Assembly (NCBI RefSeq): GCF_033958435.1
Contig: NC_134145.1
Location: 39,521,501-39,585,500, forward strand
Length of the DNA: 64,000 nucleotides
Direction: 5' to 3'
Source: Carettochelys insculpta
Lineage: Eukaryota; Chordata; Testudines; Carettochelyidae
The notes beneath the pieces are model-generated. The model saw only the letters and a program-made list of their open reading frames with translations. It searched no databases and was not told the DNA's origin. Below are positions 1 through 10,604 of the stretch, piece after piece; position 1 is the stretch's first letter; each line of letters starts with the position of its first letter. A program made the position numbers and the translations under genes.

Positions 1-1968
1 TTCTCATCAGACAACACAACGCTGGTCAAAGACAAAGAGGGCATCAATGAAAGATGGCGAGAACACTTTAGCAACCTCCTTAACAGACCATCGACCGTGA
101 GTAACAACGTCCTCAATGAAATTCCACAACAACCTGTCCTGACAGATCTTGACTTTCCGCCTACTATAGATGCGATTAAGAAAGCTGTGAGCCAGATGAG
201 TTCAGGAAAAGCTCCTGGAAAAGATGGGATACCAGCAGAAATATATTAAGTGGCAAGTCCAGCAGCACTAGCAGCATTCGACAGCGTGATCATCAGCATC
301 TGGGAGGATGAAAACATACCACAGGACCTCCATGATGTTATTATTGTCTCCCTTTTCAAGAATAAAGGCAGCAAAGCAGAATGTGGAAACTACAGAGGCA
401 TATCCCTCCTCTCCATTGGAGGGAAGATCATCGCCCGCATCATCTTGAACCGCCTAATAGTCAGTATTTCCGAGGCAAATCTACCTGAAAGCCTATGCAG
501 TTTTTGACCTGGCTGGAGCACAGCCGATATGGTGTTTGCTGTCAGACAAATACAAGAGAAGTGCATTGAACAGAACATGCACCTGTATGCTGTCTTCATA
601 AATCTGACAAAGGCGTTTGATACCGTCAACAGGGAAGCCCTTTGGACCATTCTAATACGACTTGGCTGCCCAAGAAAATTTGTCCAGATTATACGCCTTT
701 TCCATGATGACATGACAGGCGAAGTACTGTCTGAGGGAGCCACATCAGCCCCCTTCAACATCTCAACAGCGTGAAACAAGGATGTGTTCTCACTCCTGTC
801 TTATTTAACCTGTTCTTTGCATGCATCCTTAACCATGCAATGAAAGATCTGGACTGAGGTATATACTTGAAATACTGGCATGATGGTTCACTTTTTGACC
901 TGCGTCACCTGAATGCAAAGACTAAGACAGTGCAGCAACTCCTTTCTGAGGCACTCTTTGCCAATGACTGTGCCCTTATGGCTTACACTGAAAACGATCT
1001 TCAGCACATTGTCAACAAGTTTGCTGAGGCCTCGCAACTTTTTGGACTAACTGTCAGACTTGGAAAGACAGAAGTTCTCCATCAACCTGCACCTGGATCA
1101 AATGCTCCTATCCCGAGTATCTCCATTGACGGCACTCAGCTTAAAGTAGTGGAGAACTTTAAATACCTAGGTAGTGTCATATCCAGTGATGGATTACTGG
1201 ATAATGAGATCAACGCGTGAATATCCAAAGTGAGCCAGGCACTTGGCTGTCTGCGTGTCAAAGTTCTAAACCACCATAACATCCGAATGTCAACAAAACT
1301 GCTTGTGTACAGAGCTGTTGCGCTCTCATCTCTTTTGTATGGGTGTGAAACATGGACACTACATAGGCGTCACATCAAGCAGCTCGAAGCATTCCACATG
1401 CACTGCCTCCGTAACATCATGAAGATCCCTGGAAGGACAAAGTGCCCAATCTTGAGGCCCTCAAGAGAGCCCAGATGACAAGCATCGAAATGATGATTAT
1501 GAAGTCATAACTACTTTGGACCTGTCATGTCAGCCACATGGATGCCAACACAATCCCTCGCCAGCCTCTGTATGGTGAACTCTCCCAGGGCATTTGGCGT
1601 GTAGGTCGTCCACGGAAACGTTACAAGGATACCATCAAAGCCAATCTGCAGTACAGCAGTATCAAACCTAGGGACCTTGAGGACGCTGCCAGTCACAGAA
1701 CACAGTGGCGTGCAACAGTCAGAAATACCTGCATTGCCTTTGAGGAAGACCACTGCCGGCATCTACAAGAGGCACGCAAACGACGTCACAGAACATCGTC
1801 AATGCACAACCCACAGATTGCAAACTTCCCATGCACCACCTGTGGCAAAATGTGCACCTCTAGAATTGGCTTATACAGTCACCAGAGGGCACACCATAAG
1901 ACCAATAACACATTATCTGCACAGATTTGTCATCATTGGATTGATGGACTACCATTATTATATTACAG
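1..1968 (+). pseudogene. Degraded LINE reverse transcriptase with C2H2-type tail (5' end outside window)
   Basis: Remains of a non-LTR retrotransposon polymerase, which would copy its RNA at a nicked target. Read across several frames, the usual reverse-transcriptase blocks appear in order: GKAPGKDGIPAEI (~205-245), NYRGISLLS (~390-415), the motif A region LTKAFDTVN (~604-630), KQGCVLTPVLFN (~775-810), the motif C region as FANDCAL (~957-977) where FADD is expected, YLGSVIS (~1165) and LLYGCETWTLH (~1335-1365). A C2H2-like finger with paired cysteines and the word RIGLYSHQRAH lies at ~1830-1892. Stops interrupt the frame at ~248, 507, 773, 856 and 1219, and the second aspartate of the catalytic pair is replaced by asparagine, so it is dead. 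It resembles the LINE at 8090-13403 but is a different, more diverged copy. I would place both near RTE-like LINEs; the clade is uncertain. Confidence 0.85.
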
Positions 1969-2889
1969 TTCAGATCACTTAATCAACACTACTTTTTCAA
2001 GTTACCTCAGCCTATTACATTACTAATAGTAATGAAAGCCACCCTTCCATTATTAAACCACAGTCCCTAAAATCTAAATGATGTAGGGCCTTCCTAAACA
2101 AGATACTTTTCCTGTGGCATACCAACACAGCAATTTGAGATGATTGTACAGAGGAGAGGAGCTGTCTGGCAGAACATTATCTGCCCTGGCTTTTTTATTT
2201 TTTAAAATATATTCTGTGGCACTTAGTGAGAAATATTGAATCTGTTGATGTTCAGACTCTTTCTATGAAGAGGTTTTAAAGAAGCATATAATTGGGGTTG
2301 ATGCATAGGTTTAATGGGGAATTTGACATATTTGCATCTTATTTAGCATTATTGTATAGAGTTGCTTTTTTTTTTAAGCTTACTTCTGAGCATTTATTAG
2401 CCATGCTTAGTATGTTCAGATGAGAACCTCTCATTTTAAATATACAGCTATATAAAGATACCTCTAAAGAACAATGGTTTTTGCCTTCCAGATACAATAC
2501 ATGGCACTCATTGGAGTGGATTTTTAGAAATATTCACTTCAAGGCATTGAAGAGTACAACCCTTGATGACCTCCCAGTTAAATTCTTGGCCCATTTGAAG
2601 ATCGTGGAAATTTTGCCATTGACATCACTGAGAACAGGATTTCACCGAAGGCCAATTATTCCTTGCCAAACACTTTCCTTCCTTCACTACACTATGACAG
2701 TATTACCCATTCCACCAAGTCCTTCATCTCTTTCTTCATGACTACTCCATTTCTCTTCCCTGAGTGTGGAACTCTTTCACATACCAAGCAGTCCCCCTCC
2801 CACCCCTCAATTTTCCTTTTTAGCAAATTCTACTGCTTAGCATTGACTCCTATCCCACATTCACCCTCCATTATTCACTCTATTTTACA
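1969..2889. other. No gene recognised
   Basis: AT-rich sequence with short T runs after the LINE end. Pyrimidine-rich sequence at ~2660-2890 may be the 3' UTR of the Penelope fragment that follows, but I could not confirm it. Confidence 0.4.
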
Positions 2890-3005
2890 TGGATTTAATG
2901 CATCTGATGAAGTGGGTCTTTGCCCACCAAATCTTATTCTCCAATATATCTGTTGGTCTATGAAGTGTGTGACACAGTCCAAGGCTTGTTCTTGTTGGTC
3001 TCTGC
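2890..3005 (+). mobile_element. Penelope-like element 3' tail, family A
   Basis: Contains the word TGCATCTGATGAAGTGGGTC followed by AATATATCTGTTGGTCTATGA and a degraded TGTGACACAGTCC. This is the reverse complement of the tails at ~55180-55305 and ~55727-55852 in this window (GGCACCTTATAGACTAACAG...GCATAAGCTTTTGTAGACAAAG...AGATGCATGAG). The family is assigned to Penelope because a similarly built tail directly follows the GIY-YIG reading frame at 47657-48640. No coding part is visible here. Confidence 0.6.
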
Positions 3006-3714
3006 ACTACGTGTCCATTTAAAAGCAGCCTCAGAGACCCTCTGTGTCCCTCACTCTGCTTCCTGTGCTCACCAGGGCTCAGTTCACAGCCTCACTGGGC
3101 CAGTCTCATCATTGGCTAGTCCAAAATACAGTCTTTGGGGGAGGAGGGTCGCTCCTTTCCTGCTGCCCCTCTAGGGCTGGCCTAATGCATGGGATGGTCT
3201 GGGGGGAACCTGGTCCCCTTCCACATTTCCTGGGTTTCAGCTGAGGGACCCTAGGCAGCTGTGGCAGGAGGGGCTTCCGTCTCTCAGCTAACCTGAGGGG
3301 AATCAACAATAGCTTCTGCATCACATTACTAATATTGATCCCTTGCCTGATCCTTTTCCCATATTTTGTCCAGTTAGATGATGAGTTTTTTGAGACAGGG
3401 ATGCTGTCTTCCCTTCAATTACTAAAAGAATTGAAAGATAGATGCCAAATTATTTTTATTCTGTGGCTTCTTATCAACATCCTTCACTATCTTCATCATT
3501 CCTGGTCAGGAAAGATGGCTAGAACCTGGCACAGACTAGTTTTGTGATATATATGTGTGGAGGCTGTCTAGGAGGTGATGAAAGGTTCCAGACAGATTCT
3601 TAAGTGTATGTGAACTAAGTGAAAGCCCTGAAGCTACGCTACATAGGGGAAGTATAATGATGAGAGGGCTGCCAACTCTGACTGAATGTATTTCTGGAAG
3701 ATTTTGCTCCCCCC
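3006..3714. other. No gene recognised
   Basis: Short open frames only, none with a recognisable domain. Base composition is mixed and I see no repeat that I can name. Confidence 0.4.
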
Positions 3715-3834
3715 CAACACCTGGTCGTAACCCAATTTGGTCGTAAATCGGAAATATCCTTATACTGTAACCCCTCGAGGTACATGAGGGTCATGCTCCA
3801 CGCAATCCTCAGGTACCCTGAATTTTGTGTAAGT

Positions 3835-4790
3835 CAGGGAGGGCTTGGGTTGGGGCCCGGGCGCGGGGGGGCTAAGTCTAGGGGGAGTTAGAGTGGCAGG
3901 GGTGGTGGGAGGGTGCAGCTGAGCTGGGGCTTGCAGGGGGTTGGGCCTGGCTAGCAAGGGTTGGGGTGGGGGGATTGAACCCGGCCAGGGGGTTGGAGCC
4001 CAGGCTGTGGAGGTGATGGGTAGAGGGGTTGGAGATGAAGCCCTGCACGCCAGGGTTTGGGACCCCCCGGGTGCAGGTTGAAGCCAGAGTCCCGCGTGCA
4101 GGGAAGTGTGAGCTGAGGCTGTGGGGAATTTGGGGGTGGTTGAATGGGGTGAACTAGGGTGGAGGGGGGATTGAATGGGGGTGAACCAGGGTGGGGGTGG
4201 TTTGAGCTGGCCGGGGGGGGAGAAGCCTCTGTGCACGCCAGTGGCAGCTGACAGCCAGAGCCCCAAGCACGGGGGAGTGGGGATGAGCTGAGTCCACGGG
4301 AGGGAGGGGTTGAGCCAGGCAGTGGGGTGGAATGGGGGGTGCACCGGGGTGGGGTGGTTGAGTGGGGGAGTTGGAGCCCCACCAGAGGATGGGAGCTGGA
4401 GGCCCAGGCATGGATTGAAGTCAAGCCCTATGCATGAGGGGGTAAGCTGGGACCATGGTGGGTTGAGCCAGGTGGGGGAGGGGTTGAATGGGGTGCACCA
4501 AGGCAGGTGCTTGAGTTGGGGGCAGGTTGGAGCCCTGCATGTGCTGAGCCAGCCATGTCGGGGGGTGGTGATCTGAGTCCACATGGGGCTTGAGTGGTAG
4601 AGTCTGGATCTGTGGGAGGTGGGGCAGGTGGTGGGGTTGAGGCCTGGGTGTGTAGGTGCGGGGTTGGGGCCCGGGTGTTGGAGCCAGGTCCATGAGGGTT
4701 GGAGGGGGAACCCCAGGGATGCAGCTAAAGTCCCCACTGGGGGAGGTGAGCTGGGGCATGTGGCGGGGGGGTGAGCTGGAGGTTGGCCGT
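3835..4790. repeat. G-rich imperfect minisatellite
   Basis: About 950 bases dominated on the + strand by variants of GGGGTTGAGCCAGG, GGGTTGAATGGGG and TGAACCAGGGTGGGGG. The unit is irregular. Long proline-rich frames read on the minus strand (Pro-Thr-Pro, His-Pro, Pro-Gln) are by-products of this composition and not genes. Many G runs of three to nine make G-quadruplex formation plausible, which is inference from composition. Confidence 0.75.
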
Positions 4791-4845
4791 AAGTACAAAT
4801 GGTGGTAAGTCAATGTGTTCATAGGTGAGGGACTGCCTGTATTGT
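4775..4845 (-). mobile_element. Tigger/mariner-like transposon terminus
   Basis: Read on the minus strand the end is CAGGCAGTCCCTCACCTATG followed by AACACATTGACTTACC. This matches the form of Tigger-type TcMar termini as I remember them (CAGGCAGTCCCC...). It is followed outside by TA, the expected target. On the left the words GTCGTAACCC and GGTCGTAAATCGG at ~3723-3750 resemble Tigger interior or end sequence, but I cannot show a clean left inverted repeat. Probably a non-autonomous element that picked up or grew the minisatellite at 3835-4790. Confidence 0.45.
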
Positions 4846-7800
4846 GGGTGTCCCCAAGACGCTGAGTACCAGAAGATGGGCCTCGATCACTCCACATGTT
4901 CTCTTCTGTTCATTCCCTCTGTAGCACATGGCAGCTGCCACTCTCAGAAGTAGCCGGGCACTGTTAGATGGGGCATTGATCTGACCCAGTGTGGCCCTTC
5001 TTATGTTCAACCGCAAAATAGACACTTTCTGTGTTTCTTTATCCTTGTTACCCAATTTAATGACACATCTTGAAAGGCCTGTCACTTCCAGTAAGAGCAG
5101 AGTTCTACAAGAGCAGAATCTGTAAACAGAAGACAGTTCTTGCACAGGCAGAAACTCATTGCTTTCAACTGCTTTGAGAAAGGATTTCAGATTTGGCCCA
5201 ATGGCTCTGGGTGGCACTTACTTGAATAAGATAGTATAATATTATTCACTGTCGATGAAAATAGCTCAGCCCATCCATCACAGTAAACAGGGACAAGAGA
5301 ATAAGTCAAAGGCCATAAGTCTCAAAAGTGTCATATTTAGAAGTGCTTTATGTTCTACATTTTTCTTGTATTATGATAAATTATGTATTTCTAAGTTGTC
5401 GCCATATTCAGCGAATATTGCAGCAGGGATTGTACGCATCTTTAATTAATAATGTTCTCTGGTATCACTTCTATCACAAGCAGACCTTTATGTTTTAATA
5501 ATCAGAAAATGTAGTAACTACTTGAGTCAATATTTTCCTGTTTCCCCAGATGGGAGTTGTAATAGGGTTTGTCACCACATAAGCACCCCCTACCCCTGTT
5601 TTACCCTTCAGCAGAGCTTTTTCAACAAACTCCCCACTTCCATCTGTGTGAAAGGGGCAAATATGGGACAAGGAACCTTAGTTTTACCAGTTCTAGTGTC
5701 TTCCGTATTCTTGAATGGCACACTTTTTTCCTGAGATCATTTATGGCGGGGGCATCATGTGTCTATTCATAAAATGTATTATGTTTTTTCTCTGAAGATG
5801 GACAGAACCATACAGAGATTGTGCCAGTTATATTCAAAGCCCTTGTTTTCTATGCCTTTTTTGTAATTGTAATAAGAGTGATCCTATTTGGAGCCAGCTA
5901 TAAGGATACACTCTGAACAGTATGTGTTTAAAGAGGGTCCCTGCTCCCAGAGATTTTATTATCTAGGTATCAGACAGACATGGGAACACAAATAAATGAG
6001 ACAATCCTGGCCATCATCATAAGCTGCTGTTACAACATTTCAGATGCCTAACCACTGCACATATTTTGTAAGCATGGGAGCAGAGGAGAATTTTAAGGAG
6101 TGATTTGAAGAATCATGAGTCCGTGCATATTTACTTTATTAAACATTAATATTTTATAATAATAACATGAAGTATCAAAGGATTTTGGAAAAGGGTTATT
6201 AAAAACTCAAAACAGAATTCAAATACATTTAGGCCTAACTGTTTGACCAGAGTGCTCATTATTTATATATGGAAAAACCTATTGGCTTATCTAATCAGTC
6301 CCCCACTTTGGAAGTTGGCACTGGAATATGCTCCTAATGTGACCGAATGGATTATAACCCTCTCCCAGAGTCAGTTAGAGAGTTTATCTCTCCAAACAGT
6401 GAAGTAATTCTTTTATCTATGTACTCTGAAATATTATTATCCCACAACTCAGCAAAGTTTAAATACCGAAAGGACATACAACAGTACTTGATGATTTAGC
6501 TCATTGCCTTTTTCACACCACAAGCGATATCTTGCGTTTGATCCTTTAGAGTTTCATGTTGACAAATGCTTACACACAACTTGGAGAGCAAGAAAAATTT
6601 GAATACCAAGATTCTCATATATCCATCTTATTTGAGGAGTTAAGGCTATTAGAAGAATATTAAGTTACCAACACTTACTATAAATGATTCATTATCTTGC
6701 AATAAGTTCTTTACTATTTAATGATTTGTTCTCTCCACCTTTGCCCATCAGAATTCCATTACTCATTTTCTGGGTCTGTATCTCTTCCTTTCTTCTCCCC
6801 TCACCCCACTCAGATTTCTCCCACAGTAATGTCTCTTCCCTGCTTCTTGTCTGTTCTCCACTCAACCCCCTGCCCCAACCCCTGCTGCCCGGGTCCAACC
6901 CCCTGCAAGCCTCAGCTCAACATTCCTTGGACATGTTATAAACATCTAAGCTATTACAAAAATCTATTTTTATCTATGTGCACACAACGAGAGAAGCATT
7001 TATGCCATACACTAGGTTTTTTTGATAGTTTAAAGAGCTACCTCCAAAAAGCTAGACACATCTGAGGAAAAGCCTAGGACAAATATCATGAGTGAATTAT
7101 AGGGTGGGACTGAACTGCAGTTACAGATCTGTATGGGAAGGCTTAGCAAAACCTTGTTTATACTGCTGCTGTACTCCTGAGCACAAAACTCACCAGGTTT
7201 TATAATAAAGGAGTAAAACAATTTAGAAAGCAAAAACAAGGGAAAGAAAAAGAATAGTGGGAGTGGACTCAACTCTAATGTGTCCTCTTATGACTGGGTA
7301 TGGCAGTTCTGTCCTGTGTAGCACCTCCTTCTGACAGCCACATAGGTATCACATTCACATTGCCTCATCTCTTGGCTCAGTTTCTTCAGCCAGGTCACAT
7401 TTTACTCCCACCCTTTGTGGAAAAGAGAGAGTCCAACAAATATAGAGTCCAATAAATAATTCCAAGACCTAGTATCACGTGAGGTCTCCAGCCCCTGAGT
7501 CTGGGCCCAGTAGTTCTTATAGCTCTTTCCAGGCTCTGAATTGTTCTTACCCGCTTATGTTAGGGAGACTTTGTACTATCTTCCTGTTCAGGGGAACTCA
7601 GGCCCACCCTCTACGCAGGATTTCTGTCCAATAATTTTAGAGGTAGTCAAGGTTCACTCCACCAGTCTCCCTTGAGTCTTCCATGGACTTCTTCCTACTA
7701 GGTTTTTTCCTTACTCTGCAAAAGGCTTCCTGTTCCTCACAGATTCCTTATGTTCCTACTGTCAGAAGAGTGGCTACAGAATATCTCCTTTCCCACCCAT

Positions 7801-8075
7801 TCATTCCAGACTTCCTATTTATAACATCACCTAGCCTTCTCCTGAGCTTCAGCTGGGTTTCACATTACTTAGGTCAGGTCCACTTTCCAGGTGGGCTAAT
7901 TGAGCTTGCTGACTCCTGTTAGCCCTTTGTTCAGCTCTGTGTGGTAGGACCCTTAATGGATCCCCACATACTTTGTGGAAAATGGGTTATGAATATAAAC
8001 ATTCATAACTCGGAGATGCATTGGACAAGATGTGGTATGATCTGCTAGATCTGTAAATCTTATTTTTGTGCATGC
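4846..8075. other. Intergenic or intronic DNA, no gene recognised
   Basis: AT-rich sequence with only short open frames lacking domains. At ~5920-6020 the wording GGGTCCCTGCTCCCAGAGAT...ATCTAGGTATCAGACAGACA recalls an old amniote SINE-type relic, but it is too decayed to name. About 7300-7930 is pyrimidine-rich with no motif that I can support. Confidence 0.4.
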
Positions 8076-8089
8076 ATCATTTCATAGTT
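8076..8089 (+). repeat. Left target-site duplication of LINE insertion
   Basis: ATCATTTCATAGTT, 14 bp, identical to 13404-13417. The pair brackets the LINE at 8090-13403 and shows that its inverted and direct parts came in as one insertion. Confidence 0.88.
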
Positions 8090-9279
8090 CTTCTGGCCTC
8101 TCTAAGTGCTTCCTGGGTACTCTGGCTCGGTGAGCGTTTGTACTCCAGGAGTGCAGCGCGCTTCTTTTCAATGACTGGAATTATCTCATCGGAGGTAGCT
8201 TCAAACCAGTTGTTCGTGTTTCTAGCTCTTCTTCCAAACATCGACAAGGCCGTGTTGTAAACTGTACCCCTCAGATGTTGCCATTTGGATGTCGCATCGG
8301 TGCCCCCAGGGCCACTGCGCAGATTTTCCTGGAGGGTCTCTCTGAACTTTTCAGCTTTCTCCGGGTTTGCCGTCTTTTTGGCATCAATGCGGGGCCTTCC
8401 AGCAGGTTTAGAGAGGTACAGCTTCTTGGGTATTAGCTTGAGCTTGGAGCAAACTAGCGAGTGATCTGTATCACAGTCAGCACTATGATAGCTACGTGTC
8501 AGAAGGACGTTTTTGAGGTTATTATGCCTAGTGATGACCACATCTAGTTGATGCCAGTGCTTCGAGCGTGGGTGTCTCCACGACACTGTGTGCTGTGGCT
8601 TCGTTTGGAAGAATGTGTTTGTGATGCACAGATTGTGGTACGTGCACAGTTCAAGGAGACGCTGTCCATTGTCATTCATTTTTCCCACACCGAAGTGTCC
8701 TAAGCAGGAAGGCCATGAGGCCCAATCAGCTCCAACTCTTGCATTGAAGTCACCCAAGATGTACAGTTGTTCACGAGCAGGTATTTGCGCTATGGCAGCA
8801 CTAAGCACGTCATAGAACTTGTCTTTTACTTCTGGTGCGGCGTACAGGGTTGGAGCATAAGCGCTGATCAGGTGGACGGGACCAGCGCAAGTTTGAAGCG
8901 TGATCCGAAGAAGTCTTTCTGATCCGCCCATGACTAAAGCAACCATTTGTAGAAGGGTGTGTCTGACAGCAAAGCCAACACCATGCTCTCTGGGTTCTTC
9001 TTGGGCTCTACCCTGCCAGAAAAAGGTGTAGTCCTTTTCCTTTAGAGATCCTGAATCTGCGAGTCGTGTCTCTTACAATGCAGCGATATCAACTCTGAGC
9101 CTCTTCAGTTCCTCGTTGATGACAGTGGTCTTGCGGGTGTCACTGATGGCCTGAAGATGTTCAGTCAAGCCGGTCAGCATGGTCTGTACATTCCAGCAAG
9201 CAAGCTTAAATTGCTGATGTTTCTCATTTACTGTTGATTTTCTTATTGGTTTGCCTGGTGCCCAAATTTCAGTCACTTG
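8090..9279 (-). pseudogene. LINE apurinic-type endonuclease domain
   Basis: N-terminal part of the LINE polyprotein, which nicks target DNA. Read from 9279 downward it shows LACWNVQTML, then DIAAL with an expected QETR replaced across a stop, then after frame damage at ~8950-9075 SAYAPTL, ILGDFNARVGAD, NDNGQRLLELC, TNTFFQTK, HTVSWRHPRSKHWHQLD and a final DCDTDHSLV. These are the asparagine, aspartate and Asp-His residues of the APE/exonuclease-III fold. About 290 codons remain open between 8946 and 8077. It ends in ALREARR; the direct piece at 10605 carries the protein on without loss. Stops near 9075 and a frame change show it no longer works. Confidence 0.85.
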
Positions 9280-10602
9280 TCAGGTTCAGGAACCTTAAGC
9301 CTCACGCACCCAGCGAGACAGGTGAACTGTGGCAGGACAGTACCCTATTGGCTGGGGGCCGCCCAGCTTGAGGCAGGTGGTGACTGTCCAGTGAGATGCG
9401 AGGATCTCTCCCACCATCGAAGGCAACCCCTGGCGCTCGTTCTCTATGCCAGTCGAGCAAGAGCTTATAACTGGTATCTGTTGCTTCCCGTGTTGATGCA
9501 ACGCTGTTCAGCGATGCCGGAGTACCTCTCCGGGCACGAGCCTGGGCACTTATTATGGAGACTCTGGGCTGCCCAGACACCAGTGTCCCCCTCTCGGCTG
9601 TACTGATATAGTCCAAAGGAGAGGATAACCTCCACATCTGGTACCAGCTCAGCTGCAGGAGTTGCCAGGACAGTGCCAGAAGTTGACACCGAACCACCTT
9701 CGGACTCCACTCCGGATTTTCTGTCAGGGTTTACTCCCTTAGCCTTTCTCCTTCCCAGGATAACCCACAAGGCAGTGGGGTGTGGAGAATGTGGTTAAGG
9801 ATCCCACTACTTCATACCTCTCTGTCACTGCGAGTCACCATAGCTCTCTGTGGAGCAATGACCTCATATCCCCAGGACCCTCCTCCCCACCTTTCACCTC
9901 CCCTCCCCCCAGCTACCATCACCATAGGACCCTCCCCAACCCACTACCCCCATCTGCTCCCATGTCCGCCCTCCTCACTGCACTGGCCCCTCTCCCCGCA
10001 GCTGCTCTCAGTGCCCCCAGGTCCACCTTCCCCCATCGCTCTTCAGGCTCTTCTCTTCAGAGACTCCTTTTCCTGGTAGTGCTGCCTTGCAGGGCACAGG
10101 TGGAACACCATACCTGAAAAGGACAACAAACACGGGGGTCCTCCCTCAGCGAACTCCCAGAGGCAAACCCCCTTCCCTGTTAGCTGCTGCCTCCTGTTCA
10201 CTGGGAGCTCCCCTCTTATACAGAGAGCTGCTAGCTAGCTGGTCAGGCCTGGCTCAAAGCCTTGCCTCCAGTCTCATCAGCCCTTGAAGGCTCACCTGGC
10301 AGGGAACTCCCTCAGTTCACACCTTGCAAACTTCTCTTCTCTGCACAGCACAAGCTCAGGCACCTAGGCAGATGATCAAGCTGCAGACAGACATACATTC
10401 ACCCACCAGCTCACCACACAGCCCCCCAAATCCCACACTCACCCAAGCTCCTCTAGGACACTTTGCCCAGAGGCAAACTCCCTTCCCTGTTAACTGCTGC
10501 CCCCTGTTCACTGCTCACCCCTTGTTCGCTGGGAGCTCCCTTCTTAAAGAGAGAGCTGCTAGCTAGCTGGTCAGGCCTGGCTCAAAGCCTTGCCTCCAGT
10601 CT
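9280..10602 (-). mobile_element. LINE 5' untranslated region, inverted
   Basis: Sequence upstream (in element orientation) of the endonuclease. It lies between the two TSDs, so it belongs to the same insertion. It has no recognisable protein domain; open frames at ~9300-9770 are short and overlap in several registers. Its outer part (10159-10602) contains a repeated unit described separately. The extent is inferred from the flanking evidence and not from a known consensus. Confidence 0.6.
10159..10602 (-). repeat. Direct repeats at the LINE 5' end
   Basis: Two copies of one unit at 10159-10274 and 10469-10602, starting AGAGGCAAAC and ending GCCTTGCCTCCAGTCT. The second holds about 18 extra bases. 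Offset is about 310-328 bp. Tandem units at a LINE 5' end can be promoter monomers, as in some mammalian L1 elements; here that role is only inference. Confidence 0.65.
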
Positions 10603-10604
10603 AA

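Noticed and set aside
3760..4897. Long proline-rich open frames on the minus strand (up to 325 codons)
   Set aside because: They lie in a G-rich minisatellite, occur in several overlapping frames at once, and show only composition-driven Pro/His/Thr repeats.
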